In this document: positions 36,460 to 46,960 of the stretch, in pieces | Position numbering within the stretch: position 1 is the stretch's first letter | Layout of the letters: each line of letters starts with the position of its first letter | Assembly: GCF_022539505.1 (NCBI RefSeq) | Contig: NC_061514.1 | Span: 35,183,769 to 35,247,768, forward strand | DNA length: 64,000 nucleotides | Source of the DNA: Lolium rigidum | Taxonomy: Eukaryota; Streptophyta; Magnoliopsida; Poales; Poaceae | Reading direction: 5' to 3' | Position numbers and translations under genes: made by a program | Notes under the pieces: generated by a model | Told to the model about the DNA's origin: nothing | What the model saw: the letters and a program-made list of their open reading frames with translations, nothing else | Databases searched by the model: none

Positions 36460-38053
36460 TGATACGTCTCAAACGTATCGATAATTTCTTGTGTTCCATG
36501 CCACATTATTGATGTTATCTACATGTTTTATGCACACTTTATGTCATATTCGTGCATTTTCTGGAACTAACCTATTAACAAGATGCCGAAGTGCCGCTTG
36601 ATGTTTTCTGCTGTTTTTGGTTTCAGAAATCCTAGTAAGGAAATATTCTCGGACTTGGACGAAATCAAAGCCCAGGGGCCTATTTTTCCACGAAGCTTCC
36701 AGAAGTCCGAAGGAGAGACGAAGAGGGGCGACGAGGGGGCCACACCCTAGGCGGCGCGGCCCCCCTTGGCCGCGCGGCCCCGTGGGTGTGGGGCCCCCGT
36801 GCCGCCTCTTGACCTACCCTTCCGCCTACAAATAGCCTCCGTGACGAAACCCCCAGCACCGAGAACCACGATACGGAAAACCTTCCACAGACGCCGCCGC
36901 CGCCGATCCCATCTCGGGGGATCCAGGAGATCGCCTCCGGCACCCTGCCGGAGAGGGGAATCATCTCCCGGAGGACTCTACGCCGCCATGGTCGCCTCCG
37001 GTGTGATGTGTGAGTAGTCTACCCCTGGATTATGGGTCCATAGCAGTAGCTAGATGGTTGTCTTCTCCCCATTGTGCTATCATTGTCGGATCTTGTGAGC
37101 TGCCTATCATGATCAAGATCATCTATATGTAATTCTATATGTTGCGTTTGTTGGGATCCGATGAATAGAGAATACTTGTTATGTTGATTATCAAAGTTAT
37201 GCTTATGTGTTGTTTATGATCTTGCATGCTCTCCGTTACTAGTAGATGCTTTGGCCAAGTAGATGCTTGTAACTCCAAGAGGGAGTACTTATGCTCGATA
37301 GTGGGTTCATGCCTGCATTGACACCTGGGACAAGTGACGGAAAGTTCTAAGGTTGTGTTGTGCTGTTGCCACTAGGGATAAAACATTGATGCTATGTCTA
37401 AGGATGTAGTTGTTGATTACATTACGCACCATACTTAATGCAATTGTCTGTTGCTTGCAACTTAATACTGGAGGGGGTTCGGATGATAACCTGAAGGGGG
37501 ACTTTTTAGGCATAGATGCAGTTGGATGGCGGTCTATGTACTTTGTCGTAATGCCCAATTAAATCTCACTATACTCATCATGATATGTATGTGCATTGTC
37601 ATGCTCTCTTTATTTGTCAATTGCCCAACTGTAATTTGTTCACCCAACATGCTGTTCGTCTTATGGGAGAGACACCTCTAGTGAACTGTGGACCCCGGTC
37701 CAATTCTCTTTACTGAAATACAATCTACTCCAATACTTGTTCTACTGTTTTCTGCAAACAATCATCTTCCACACAATACGGTTAATCCTTTGTTACAGCA
37801 AGCCGGTGAGATTGACAACCTCACTGTTTCGTTGGGGCAAAGTAGTTTGGTTGTGTTGTGCAGGTTCCACGTTGGCGCCGGAATCCCCGGTGTTGCGCCG
37901 CACTACATCCCGCCGCCATCAACCTTCAACGTGCTTCTTGGCTCCTCCTCGGTTCGATAAACCTTGGTTTCTTTCCGAGGGAAAACTTGCTGCTGTGCGC
38001 ATCATACCTTCCTCTTGGGGTTGCCCAACGAACGTGTGAAATACACGCCATCA
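36460..38053 (+). repeat. 3' LTR of retrotransposon B (1594 bp)
   Basis: Starts TGATACGTCTCAAACGTATC (an internal inverted repeat) and ends TACACGCCATCA, a widespread grass LTR type. A GC-rich block near 36700-36960 is followed by AT-rich DNA. The next five bases (GCGAC, 38054-38058) would be the target duplication. Its partner left flank is not in view. It cuts the gag frame of element A. Confidence 0.82.
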
Positions 38054-38344
38054 GCGACACGCTCCAAAGTGTTCACCAGGCTCTCAGAATGGCGGTGCAA
38101 CGAATGAGCTACCATGAAATTAATCTCCTGACGCAGAGACCTGGTGCGTTCTTCTGAAGGGGCGGACAGGTCCACTCCATCGAGCGCGCCTTCAGGTGAG
38201 AACCCTTTCCACCTGATGCCGTGTGAGCGGGTTCTTCTGGAAAGAGCCGATGAGGTCGGCTTCGAGGATAGCTTTGACCCCGTCATACTTCTTCTTGAGC
38301 TCCTCAGTCAGATCTTCGTACGTGACTGGAGTACCTTCCGCCAT
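38054..38344 (-). pseudogene. Gag N-terminus of retrotransposon A, cut by LTR B
   Basis: Minus-strand coding start ATG at 38344-38342 with MAEGTPVTYEDLTEELKKK and ADLIGSFQK, a frameshift near 38250, then GIRWKGFSPEGALDGVDL and SEERTRSLRQEINFMVAHSL ending LERVA where LTR B begins. This is the start of the capsid polyprotein found in abundant Triticeae Ty3/gypsy elements. It lies about 60 bp after the LTR and primer site, as expected. The remainder of gag and pol is missing. Confidence 0.75.
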
Positions 38345-38382
38345 CTCAGATGTAGATGGCGATGCAATTGATGTCGAAGACC

Positions 38383-38400
38383 GTCCCACCGGGCGTGCCA
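38383..38400 (-). other. Putative primer binding site of retrotransposon A
   Basis: The minus strand reads TGGCACGCCCGGTGGGAC, five bases after the LTR end. It starts with the TGG that pairs with a tRNA CCA end. I could not assign the tRNA. Confidence 0.55.
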
Positions 38401-38405
38401 GAATG

Positions 38406-39558
38406 TGTTGCGGTCAGAAACCCACCGGCGAGCAGCGACGGGCAACACAGTAGAGCCGGGAGGCTCCCATGACTGCGGCTAGCCCTGGTCCCTCGAGCGA
38501 CGGCCCGCAAAGACTCGGCACGCACGTCCGATGCTGGTGCAGGGGCGTGCCACCCGACCTATACCTGGTCGGGAAGGTGATGGATTTGCTTCGCTTAGTT
38601 TCCTGTATGGCATACACGTAAACATTAAATACGAGCCTCGATCGGCTCTCGAGGTTGTCCTCGTGAATCGGCTCAAGGAGCCGATCCACCCATGATTCGT
38701 ATGAGGTATACGATCACATGGTGGTCCTCGCTTGATCAATATAAAGCTAAAACGACCTCACGACGATTTAGGGTTTTCACCACATAATCGGAACATCCTA
38801 CGCGTGATTGAGCCTGGCAGCCACGCACGGTGATAATAAACCGACCCTAAAACAAGGCCTAAAAACCAACATGAAGTTGATCCCCGGAACATCTTATCTA
38901 GGGCTAGCAAACTACACCCTACGTACCACTGGATCCTTCAACCCGTTTGCAAGGCCTAACTATGCAGATATTAAACTAATCCTTGAAGAACAAGGAGCAA
39001 TCATAACAGATCGGATCTACTAAATAATGATCAAGCGAGGTGCCGCCCTTACACCTAAGATAGGTGTAAGGGCGGCTAGACGTCTAAGGGTTGCATGGAC
39101 GAAAGCATATGATACGATGAAACAATGCTAACCCTAACACATCTATGATAACTACGTTGCTCGCCATCAACAAGGCTTCAGCACGAGCAACGCATGAACA
39201 ACGAATAAACGTGTACTGCCTAGATCGCAGGCAGCATGATGCTTACCCGGAAGAAACCCTCGAAACAAGGGGTTGGCGATGCGCCTAGATTGGTTTGTGA
39301 TGAACGTGATTGTTGTCTTTCTCAATAACCCTAGATACATATTTATAGTCCGTAGACTTTCTAACGTGGGAGTAATCCCAACCGTGCACGAGCCAAATTC
39401 TATCTAACCGACACGTATCCTACTATATTTACAGATACACGGGCAAACTAGCCCAAACTTTGTATACCAGGCCGATTCATGTATTTCTTCCAGGTATATT
39501 CTTCAAGCTCATCTTAATCGCGGCCCACCTCTGATCCGGTCAAATTCTGGTGATAACA
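38406..39558 (-). repeat. LTR of retrotransposon A (5' LTR in sense)
   Basis: Close match to 18869-20030. The few small differences suggest a fairly recent insertion. The plus-strand end GATAACA is directly followed by 5S-like sequence. Confidence 0.88.
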
Positions 39559-39840
39559 GAAGTTAAGCGTGCTAGTGCGGGAGTAGTGTGAGGATGGGTG
39601 ACCGACCGGAAAGTTTGACCACAGATAAGTAATTTGACTAGAGATTAAGTGTAGTTAGAGACTAACGGAAATACTAGAAATTCTGGAAAAAATGAGTGAA
39701 AAAAATAAAAAAAATTATGAAAAAATTTGGTTAAAAAAAATTAAACGAAATAGCTTTAGTACCGGTTCATAACCGGTACTAAAGGTGGGAGACCTTTAGT
39801 ACCGAATCTTTAGTACCGGTTGCAACCGGTATTAAAGGGG
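39559..39840 (+). mobile_element. 5S-rRNA-derived fragment and CCGGTTxxAACCGG palindromes
   Basis: 39559-39617 matches the 3' half of plant 5S rRNA (GAAGTTAAGCGTGCT, then GGATGGGTGACC, the internal control box C region) with several substitutions. It is not a functional 5S gene because the 5' half is absent. After an A-rich stretch come repeated palindromes (TTTAGTACCGGTT and AACCGGTACTAAAG, 39755-39838) common in grass CACTA-type elements. This is probably the remnant of a 5S-derived mobile element split by retrotransposon A. Confidence 0.65.
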
Positions 39841-40600
39841 GGTTTCGCGATGGTGCCGTCAACCAACCAGTTGTACCAATTTTTATAAGTTTCTTTTCCA
39901 TAGGATTCAATGGGGCGGGTCATAGCATTCTTCCATTTTTCTATTCCTTCATTTTTTCTATCCTATCAATCAAACAAACCCTAGGAATGGACACAACAAA
40001 AAAGGAAGAGGAAAAAACACCTCGCCACGGTTATCAATCAATCAATCGCGTTGGCAGCAATCTAACTACCTAAAGACAACATCCAAACTACAAAAGAGGT
40101 TCTCCAACAAACAAGGCCTCTAAAAGAGAAATAATGCACAAGTGTTATCATCGATCTACTTAGTAGGCACTTCTCATTTCGCTATGTTTTACGGAACTTG
40201 ATGCAGACAGGCTCTTGAGTAAACAGGTCAACTGGAAAAAGGCGGTGCAATCGGGTGACCGTTTGAGGTCAGTCGTCGATCTTAGCTGAGATACACGGCA
40301 GAGGTTCATCTTCAACTTAGGTGTCATTCTCCTGTGAAAAATTCCCACCGGCCCGGTCCTACCTGAAAGCCCAGCAGCGTCTGACAATTGTTCTGCTCTA
40401 GGTATAGCTGAAATCGGATACACGTACGTATCGCAATGCCAACGAATGCCAACGAAGACGGCGAGGAACGATTCATCGACACATATCTTGAGACTTGAGA
40501 ACCGCTTGCTATTGTCTAGTGTATGGATTTTGTGTTCCCCTCGTTGACGGTGCCCATACCATAGGCATTAAAGGGGCGCCTGATCCGTGCCTTTTCGTAT
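39841..40600. other. Unrecognised intergenic stretch
   Basis: No gene or transposon end recognised. A minus-strand open frame (40423-40160) has no known domain. A short ATCA microsatellite lies near 40035. Confidence 0.35.
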
Positions 40601-40609
40601 TTATTTATC

Positions 40610-42570
40610 GATAAAAGATGCTTTATTACTTTGAGAAGCAATTACATCCAGCCTCTGCATAACTAGGATGCACACATCCGTTCAAGAGTCTGAAGTCAAA
40701 GACATATAAAAAACTAGGCGAGATACATATCGAAACGATGAATCATATAACGCCTAAGGTGAGGGTGGTGCTGCTATCCGTAGACTATGCTGCTACCCAT
40801 GTAGGGAGAAAGTATCCCTCGTCGTAGCCTCCAACAGTGTACATACCTCCGTAAATAGGTCTTGGTTCTCCATCCGCTGAAGAGGTAACCACGGACGGAG
40901 AATACATGTACATATGTAGATGACCTGCAACAAAGAACATTTTTTATCGTTAAAAATCTTGTCATTTCTACTTAGCCAAAGCGCCCAGATAACTGCTAGC
41001 GCCCCACCCTAAGAAGCAACTTAAACCTTGGATCGATACCGTGAAGCCAATTGCCAAAGACATTAGCCACACTGGTCGGAGGATACATGGTAGACGCTAC
41101 TTGAATGACTCACCATATAGATCTCGCAAAATGGCACTGGAAAAAAAAGGTGTTTAATGGTTTCATCATGATGACAGAAAACACATCCTGAACTTCCGTG
41201 CCAATTCTGTTTAACAAAATTATCTTTGGTAAGAATAACGCCTCGGCGGAGATACCATCCAAAAAATTTAATTTTTAATGGTATCTTCATCTTCCAAATT
41301 TTCTTATTATTATCAACTGGTATATCTGAATGAAGAATCGCATTGTATAAAGATTTGACTGAGAAAGTGCCGTCTACATGAAGATTCCATCTAAATTCGT
41401 CCGGTTCAGGCGATAGATGAATATCTCCCAGCCGGTGAATTAGATTATTTCATGCCTGTAGCCTTTGTCCAATCAAAACTCGTCTGAACGTCACATTCGG
41501 GGGTGAGGTAGCCATTACCATGGCAATGGTGTCACCTTTACGACGAACAATACTATACAAAGCAGGATACTGTTCACATAAGGGAGCATTGTCTAACCAA
41601 ACATCCTCCCAGAACTGTATCTGTGCTCCATTCTTAATAGAGAAAGTACCATGGCGAAAAAAGACATTTTTTGTCGCTATGAGACCAGCCCAGAAGTGAG
41701 AATCCCCAGGTTTCCAAACCACTTGAGATAGCGTCTTCGAGCCAATATACTTTCTCCGAAGAATAGTTTTGTCAAATCCCATCCTCGGTAAGAAGCTTAA
41801 AAAGCCATTTACCCAGCAGAGCTGAATTCTTGACCTGCAGGTCGTGAAATCCAAGCCCGCCTTGATCTTTGGGACTATAAACTCTACTCCATTTATCCAG
41901 TCGATATTTCTTTTTTCTCGCTGTCCCCTTGCCCAAAAAATCTGGATCGATAATAATCGAGTTTTTGCAGAATTCATTTTGGTAGCAGAAAGAACGATAA
42001 CATATACAGTACCATGTTTGTCAGTACCGAATTAATGAGTATCAATCTCCCCCCAGGGACAACAATTTACCTTTCCAACTACTAAGGCGCTTTGGTAATC
42101 TTTCTTCCATAATTTTCCATTCAGCAATTGTAAGTCTCCGATAATGAATCGGAATACCCAAATAGCGAATAGGAAATTGGCCTTGCCCACAACCAAACAA
42201 CTCTGAATATAGACTCATATCATTTTGGGCTTCACCGAAACAGAATAATTCACTTTTATGGAAATTAATTTTAAATCCCGACAACTGCTCGAAAGCCGTC
42301 AAAATTAGAATTGTATCATCGGTATATTGAAAGATAGATAAACCCCCATCAACCAGATGTGGGATCACTCCTTCAATCTGGGCCATCAGACTTGGCCCGC
42401 TCTATGAGTATCGCCAGCATATCCGCTATAATGTTAAACTACGTCGGTGATAACGGATCCCCTTGTCGTAACCCTTTCGTATTTATTAAAACATGTATAG
42501 TTAGTTGTTTTTTTGAGCAAATTATAGTATTCCATTCAGACAAAAAATACTTGTCGCAGATGTAGGCTAA
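40610..42570 (-). pseudogene. LINE (L1-type) reverse transcriptase remnant, 5'-truncated
   Basis: Minus-strand pieces in the order of a plant LINE ORF2: RT motif GLRQGDPLSP-like near 42485-42450, the active-site block FQYTDDTILIL (the usual YADD is YTDD here) with about 15 residues deleted before AFEQLSGFKINFHKSELFCFG (42386-42042), then WVNGFLSFLPRMG and FWEDVWLD blocks (41977-41450), then the zf-RVT domain IKFFGWYLRRGVILTKDNF and GCVFCHHDETIKHLFF (41290-41063). Stops and shifts separate all parts. A 3' tail with AATAAAG-like sequence lies near 40630. Dead. Confidence 0.85.
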
Positions 42571-42848
42571 AATGTGCCATGTATTTACTAGCTTATAGCA
42601 GCTACTCCGTATTTAGGGTCGGAGCGATCGAGCAGTAGTTTAGCTTAAACTAGCTAATGCTAGGGCGTTCGATTGCGACTTTATCATTGTGTATTTGCAT
42701 CGCGGTGTGTTGTTCGTACGTGTAGTAGGTATGCGGCTACGAGAAATGAAACATGTTAATCTTCATCGTCATGCTGCACTCACTGCTTTCAGCTATAAAA
42801 ACCCATATTGACAGTTCGTTCACGAGCATGTGACTTGATAGGCTGTTA

Positions 42849-43889
42849 GAGCAGGTCTAACAGGCCCCGTATAACCCGCCCACCCCGTAAAATTCCGGCG
42901 GGATACGGGGCCGGAGCGATTTTGGGCGTCTAGCAGGCCCCGTATTCGGGCCGGCCCGTATCGGCGGAATACGGGGCCCAGGAAATCGGCCCCGTCGCCC
43001 CGTACATATAGTGGGCGCAGGTGCGAGTGAGGGGTTAACCCCTCACTCGCAACCCTAGCTCCGCCGTGCGCCGCCGCCTCCTCCTCCTGCTCCGGCGAGC
43101 AATTAGCCGCTCCCCCGCGCCGCATTCCACCCCCAAGCCTGCATGGACTCCCGCCGCCGCAGTAGCGCCTCGCCGGCGAGCAGATCGAAGCGATCCCGCT
43201 CGCCGGACACCGTAGAGGAAGCGTGGCGGCGGCAATGCAAAAGATCCGCCGCCGGCAGCCGTCGCGCGGCCTGCAAGTACGACGGCGCCTTGTACGTCCC
43301 GGAGAAGCTCATCGACTTCGCGCGGGGCGGCCGCTGGTACCACGAGGACCCGCCGCTCAAGCCGATGAGCGGGCGGAAGTTCTCGGCGTGGCTCGCCGAG
43401 TGGGAGCGCCAGCGCCAGGTGAGCGAGGCGTGGAGGGCGACCATCGGGAGCACCAGCGGCGGAGGTGCCCCTCTCGACGGGGAGGAGGAGGAGGAAGACG
43501 AGGACGCCGCCTTCGAGAAGGCGATCCAAGACTCCCTCAAGGACGCCGCCGAGAAGGAAGCGGTGGAGGAGGAAGAAAGGGCGGCGGCCATCGCCGCCGT
43601 GCAGGAGGCGGAGGCGCGGGAGGCGCAGGCGGCGACCATCGTCTACCTCTCCGACTAGAAGTCGCGATCCATGATCGCGCATTTTGTATGTAGGTACGTC
43701 GATTCCTATGTATGATCGACGAACTATGATGATGAATGAAAGTTTCCCGGGGTTTTAAATTTACAAATATACGGGGTCAAATACGGGTTCTGCTAGACGG
43801 AGCGGTGTCTGATCGACCATTTTTTTTATACGGGACGAAATTCTAGCGTTATACGGAGCAGAAAAGTAAGGGACCTATTAGACATGCTC
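42849..43889. mobile_element. PIF/Harbinger-like non-autonomous element (copy ii)
   Basis: 1041 bp, ends GAGCAGGTCTAACAGG and CCTATTAGACATGCTC, flanked by a perfect TTA target duplication (42846-42848 and 43890-43892). It contains one intact ORF on the plus strand and no transposase. AT-rich unassigned sequence (42571-42848) separates it from the LINE. Confidence 0.85.
43143..43658 (+). CDS. Transposon-borne acidic protein with UIM-like and SIM-like motifs
   Basis: Intact 171-aa intronless ORF of Harbinger-like copy ii, with a Ser/Arg-rich basic N-terminus (MDSRRRSSASP, SRSKRSRSP), a middle block with WYHEDPPLKPMSGRKFSAWL (residues about 65-85), an acidic run, then the helix EDEDAAFEKAIQDSLKD (about 118-134). 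That helix fits the ubiquitin-interacting motif pattern (acidic cluster, hydrophobic-x-x-Ala-hydrophobic-x-x-Ser-hydrophobic). The protein ends in TIVYLSD, which fits a SUMO-interacting motif (two aliphatics, x, aliphatic, acidic). No transposase or Myb-type DNA-binding domain is visible. The motif calls are inference from consensus. The ORF being open is seen directly. Host gene capture or a bona fide second element ORF are both possible. Confidence 0.55.
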   Translation: MDSRRRSSASPASRSKRSRSPDTVEEAWRRQCKRSAAGSRRAACKYDGALYVPEKLIDFARGGRWYHEDPPLKPMSGRKFSAWLAEWERQRQVSEAWRATIGSTSGGGAPLDGEEEEEDEDAAFEKAIQDSLKDAAEKEAVEEEERAAAIAAVQEAEAREAQAATIVYLSD

Positions 43890-43892
43890 TTA

Positions 43893-44290
43893 GTACTTAT
43901 AAGTAGCTGCATATGTTAATCCATCTCCAATGGACTGTTTCTACTCGGTCGTGCAAGGTAGCTATCAGTGTGTGACAGTGTGAGTGTGGACTCCGGCCAT
44001 GTCCTCGCAAGGCATCGCCAGTAATTAATAATTATCTTTCGATTATTCTAGAAACACTCGCCGTGATCGATTTCTCAATGGAAGACCGGAGAGTGTTGAA
44101 ACTTCAAAGTTGAATTGTTCCAGCAAGTAGAACATGGTGGGTGCGGTTTTCCATTGAGCGCATGGGCCCGTATCCACCTTTTCGACTTTGATCCTTCGTT
44201 AGCAAGGTATCATATTGGGGACGAAGAGAATCCGAATCCTTACAAGATTCTAATCTTTATCTCGGTGAGGCTGATGATGCAATCTGTGAC
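43893..44290. other. Intergenic, nothing recognised
   Basis: AT-rich sequence without a supported gene or element end. Confidence 0.4.
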
Positions 44291-44305
44291 ATCCTTTTCA
44301 CTTTT

Positions 44306-44608
44306 TTTTTTTTGCGAAACACAGTACAATCAAAGACGCTCATACATACGCGTACACACTCACCCCTATGAACGCACACACGCACACCCTACCCCTATGA
44401 GCACCTCCAAGAGACTGCGTTGAATAACTGATCCGGCGGGTCTTGAGATTGACGAAGTCACCACAGGCCTCGCTGTCGACGGGAACGTCGCCTCCCACTG
44501 AAGAATATTCCGCCTTTATGAGACACCAAAGTGTCAAATCTGGGATTTGAACTCTGGTGGGCTGGAATGCACTGCCCTCCTAACCATCCAACCACGGGTT
44601 GGTTCTCC
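44306..44608 (-). mobile_element. tRNA-derived SINE with 15-bp target duplication
   Basis: Minus-strand element starting GGAGAACCAACCCG, with a box A-like stretch (TGGTTGGATGGTTAGGAGGG), a box B-like GAGTTCAAATCCC downstream, and an A-rich tail (the T run at 44306-44313 of the plus strand). The flanks are a perfect 15-bp duplication, ATCCTTTTCACTTTT, at 44291-44305 and 44609-44623. Family name not assigned. Confidence 0.85.
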
Positions 44609-44693
44609 ATCCTTTTCACTTTTCGGGTGCACTGTTTGCCGCGTTTGCCATCAGGATTCAGGATGCATTCCCAAATAGCCAACACGCCTCTTA

Positions 44694-45834
44694 GAGCATC
44701 TTTAGCAGATCCTCTATATCGGCTCCAAACGTCGCGGCGGGCCGATATGGGATTTTAGGCATTTTTGGCCCAAATCTGACCCTGCATCCGTGGTTTGGGC
44801 CGGATAATGAATCCAGGCCGCAGCCCAAACCGTCAAAATACCTGCATATATAGCGGTCGGCGAGGCCGATGGGGGCCAAACCCCATCCGTTCCCCCGCCT
44901 CTCCGCCTCCCGCCGACGTGAAATCACCGCCCCTCCGGCGTGTAGATCGAGCGTCCCACCTCCCGCCAGCGACGATGGTGGCAAGGTGCGGGGGCGGCCA
45001 GGTGGGCCGCGGCGGACGCTCCACCGAGCGCGGTGGGAGCTCCTCTACTCCTTCCGCCGGCGAGAAGACAGAGGCAGAGAAGGTTAAGTCGGACGCGGCG
45101 CGCATCTGCGGTAGCTACCGCTACCGCAACTACGACGTCGCTGCGCCGCCCGCCTTCGCCAAGCGGGAGTCCGCCCGCTACCGCCGCGGCCGCGGATCCT
45201 CCCCTTGAGCGGCATCGTCTTCGTTGAGCTCCCGCCAGCGTCCTTCGACAACGCTGGTGGTGAAGATGGAGGAGGACAATGCCGAGCCGGCGCGGCTCCC
45301 GAAGTCGCAGTTCACGCTCGGGGATTACCTCGACGACGCGCAGCTCGAGCGCCTCCTCCCGCATGTCGGCGTGAACGCGGGGCTCGCGCCAGGCGATTTC
45401 GTCGAGGAGCGCGACCTCGCCACCGTGGTCGTCCTCGTCGAGTGTTCGAGCGAGTGCGACTCGGACAAAGCCACCGAATGGAAGCGCATCGCCGACGATC
45501 AGAGCCGTGTCTTCGTCGACCTCGGCAGCGACAAGGAGTGACGGCGACGCTCCGACGCGCCGCCGCCATGGCACAGAGCTCTGGTGAGTATCCCGGAGCC
45601 GATTTTGCTGTTCTAGATGTCGTGGCGGCGGATTCTTTTGTTGTAATGTAGTTCAATGTAGGATCAACTGTCCGAATGAAATGCAAATTCAGTCGTCCGC
45701 ACATTTTTTTAAATTTGCAGTTCTATATGCCGTATCTGAACTGCGAGCGAGTTCTTCGAACCCCAAATTCGCATTGGGTTGCCCTGGATACCGGATTTGG
45801 GGTTTGGGGTTTGGCGCTTCTGCTAGAGATGCTC
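44694..45834. mobile_element. PIF/Harbinger-like non-autonomous element (copy iii)
   Basis: Ends GAGCATCTTTAGCAGA and TCTGCTAGAGATGCTC. TTA precedes the left end, but TGC follows the right end, so the 3-bp duplication is not preserved. It carries one decayed ORF and adjoins a dead Harbinger transposase. Confidence 0.7.
44975..45541 (+). pseudogene. Transposon-borne ORF with SIM-like C-terminus, one stop codon
   Basis: One reading frame of 189 codons interrupted only by TGA at 45206-45208. Part one starts MVARCGGGQVGRGGRS and has SYRYRNYDVAAPPAFAKRES. Part two has KSQFTLGDYLDDAQLERLL, VVVLVECSSECDSD and ends RVFVDLGSDKE. Two stretches of aliphatics followed by Ser/Asp/Glu (VVVLVE and FVDLGSD) resemble SUMO-interacting motifs. 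It is similar in plan to the ORFs of copies i and ii, but I see no sequence identity that proves common descent. No known domain. Confidence 0.5.
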
Positions 45835-45954
45835 TGCTGGTTTGGGTTTTGCCGTTGATGGGCATCCCCTTTGCCTCAGGCACTCCGTGTAGTTTTGGAG
45901 CGGCTCGGTCATCTTCCCAGGGCTCGGGGAGCTACGGATCTTGCGAGTTTTTTG

Positions 45955-46960
45955 AGTGTCAAAAGTGTGGAACGGTTTCTGGTCAAGGACTTTGAACCTG
46001 TTCTTCAATGCAGCAAAGGCCATCTCAATGATGACTCTAAGGCTTGAGTGTCTCAGATTGAACAACTCTTTCGCATTCTGAGGTCGGTGCTTCGCAGAGA
46101 ACTCGTTGAGGTGGTACCTTGTTTTCATGAAGGTAGGTAGAATACCAGGTCAGCATGCATATCCAGCATCTCCAAGGTAGAAATTACCCTTGGGGATTTG
46201 CAATTCATCGGGCGTTGACAAGCTGTCGGCCAGGATGCTCGCATCATGAGCTGAACCCTCCCACTCAGCAAGCACGTAGGTGAACCTCATATCGAAATCC
46301 ACAGCTGCTAGCACGTTCTGGATGGTGTAGTGCTTCCTCCCACAGAATGCTGCATACATTGATCTCGGTAACTTTGCAGTGACATGAGTACCATCAATAG
46401 CCCCAATGCAATCCTGTAAAAAAAACTAGCACACAGTCATGTTTCTGACAGTACCGCACATCTGATAGGTAGAAGGAACATGATTGTGTACTCATCCTGA
46501 AAATAGTGGAACCACCTGTAGCTGTTCTTGATCTTGGCTGGTGTGTTCGTTGATGCTGACTTGATCATTTCACCTCTGGGCTCCCCAATTGCGTGCAACA
46601 CCTGCTGGAAGTACCGAGAGATAGTCTCCGTGGATCGCTTGAATGTAGTATGGATGACTCTGAATCTTTGGTTATGACCCACAACATGAAGAAATATTGG
46701 GACTTGTTCTTCGACAGAGGTGTGGATGCTATCAGTTAGTAGTCCTCTAGTCCTGAACGTTTTCACAAGTGCATAGAAAGGGTCTCTTCTCATCCGTAGC
46801 ATCTAGATAGCCTCTACATCGTTGCAGTTCTAGATGTGGTTTAGGTTGGCAATCCTCTTATGATCTCGTTGTACCATAGGACCGTAACTCACACGAGAAA
46901 AAGCAGCATGCCAAACTGCTCTCTTGTGAACCATTAGGATCCAGGCTTGTATGCAAATGA
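45955..46960 (-). pseudogene. PIF/Harbinger transposase (DDE_Tnp_4), dead copy
   Basis: Minus-strand two-exon structure. Exon 1 (46960 to about 46440) has MVQRDHKRIANLNHI, MLRMRRDPFYALVKTFR and SIHTSVEEQVPIFLHVVGHN. An AG acceptor at about 46413 opens exon 2 with CIGAIDGTHV (first catalytic Asp), AEWEGSAHDASIL, FYLGDAGYA (second Asp) and IIEMAFAALKNRF (catalytic Glu). In-frame stops occur after LNHI, just before MLRM, and after DAGYAC, and homology ends near 45955 before the usual C-terminus. The transposase could once have moved the small Harbinger-like elements nearby, but this copy cannot now be active. Confidence 0.85.

Larger units (their letters stand above)
18869..39558 (-). mobile_element. 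LTR retrotransposon A (probably Ty3/gypsy), antisense, with nested insertions
   Basis: Two LTRs of 1162 and 1153 bp in direct orientation flank a mosaic. Sense is the minus strand: the PBS-like site is next to the right LTR and a G-rich polypurine tract next to the left LTR. Only 20031-21412 and 38054-38405 can be assigned to A itself. The rest is later insertions. The gag start is present at the right and no pol was seen, so A is non-autonomous or lost pol. The outer flanks are unrelated (AGGAG at the left, GAAGT at the right), with no 5-bp target duplication. Confidence 0.8.

Noticed and set aside
36617..37017. Small ORFs in LTR B as genes
   Set aside because: GC-rich R/U5-type LTR sequence. 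Frames overlap on both strands and match no family.
39559..39617. A functional 5S rRNA gene
   Set aside because: Only the 3' half is present and it has several substitutions. It adjoins an LTR and transposon palindromes.
43035..43682. Minus-strand proteins of 178-215 aa
   Set aside because: Antisense shadows of the intact element ORF at 43143-43658.
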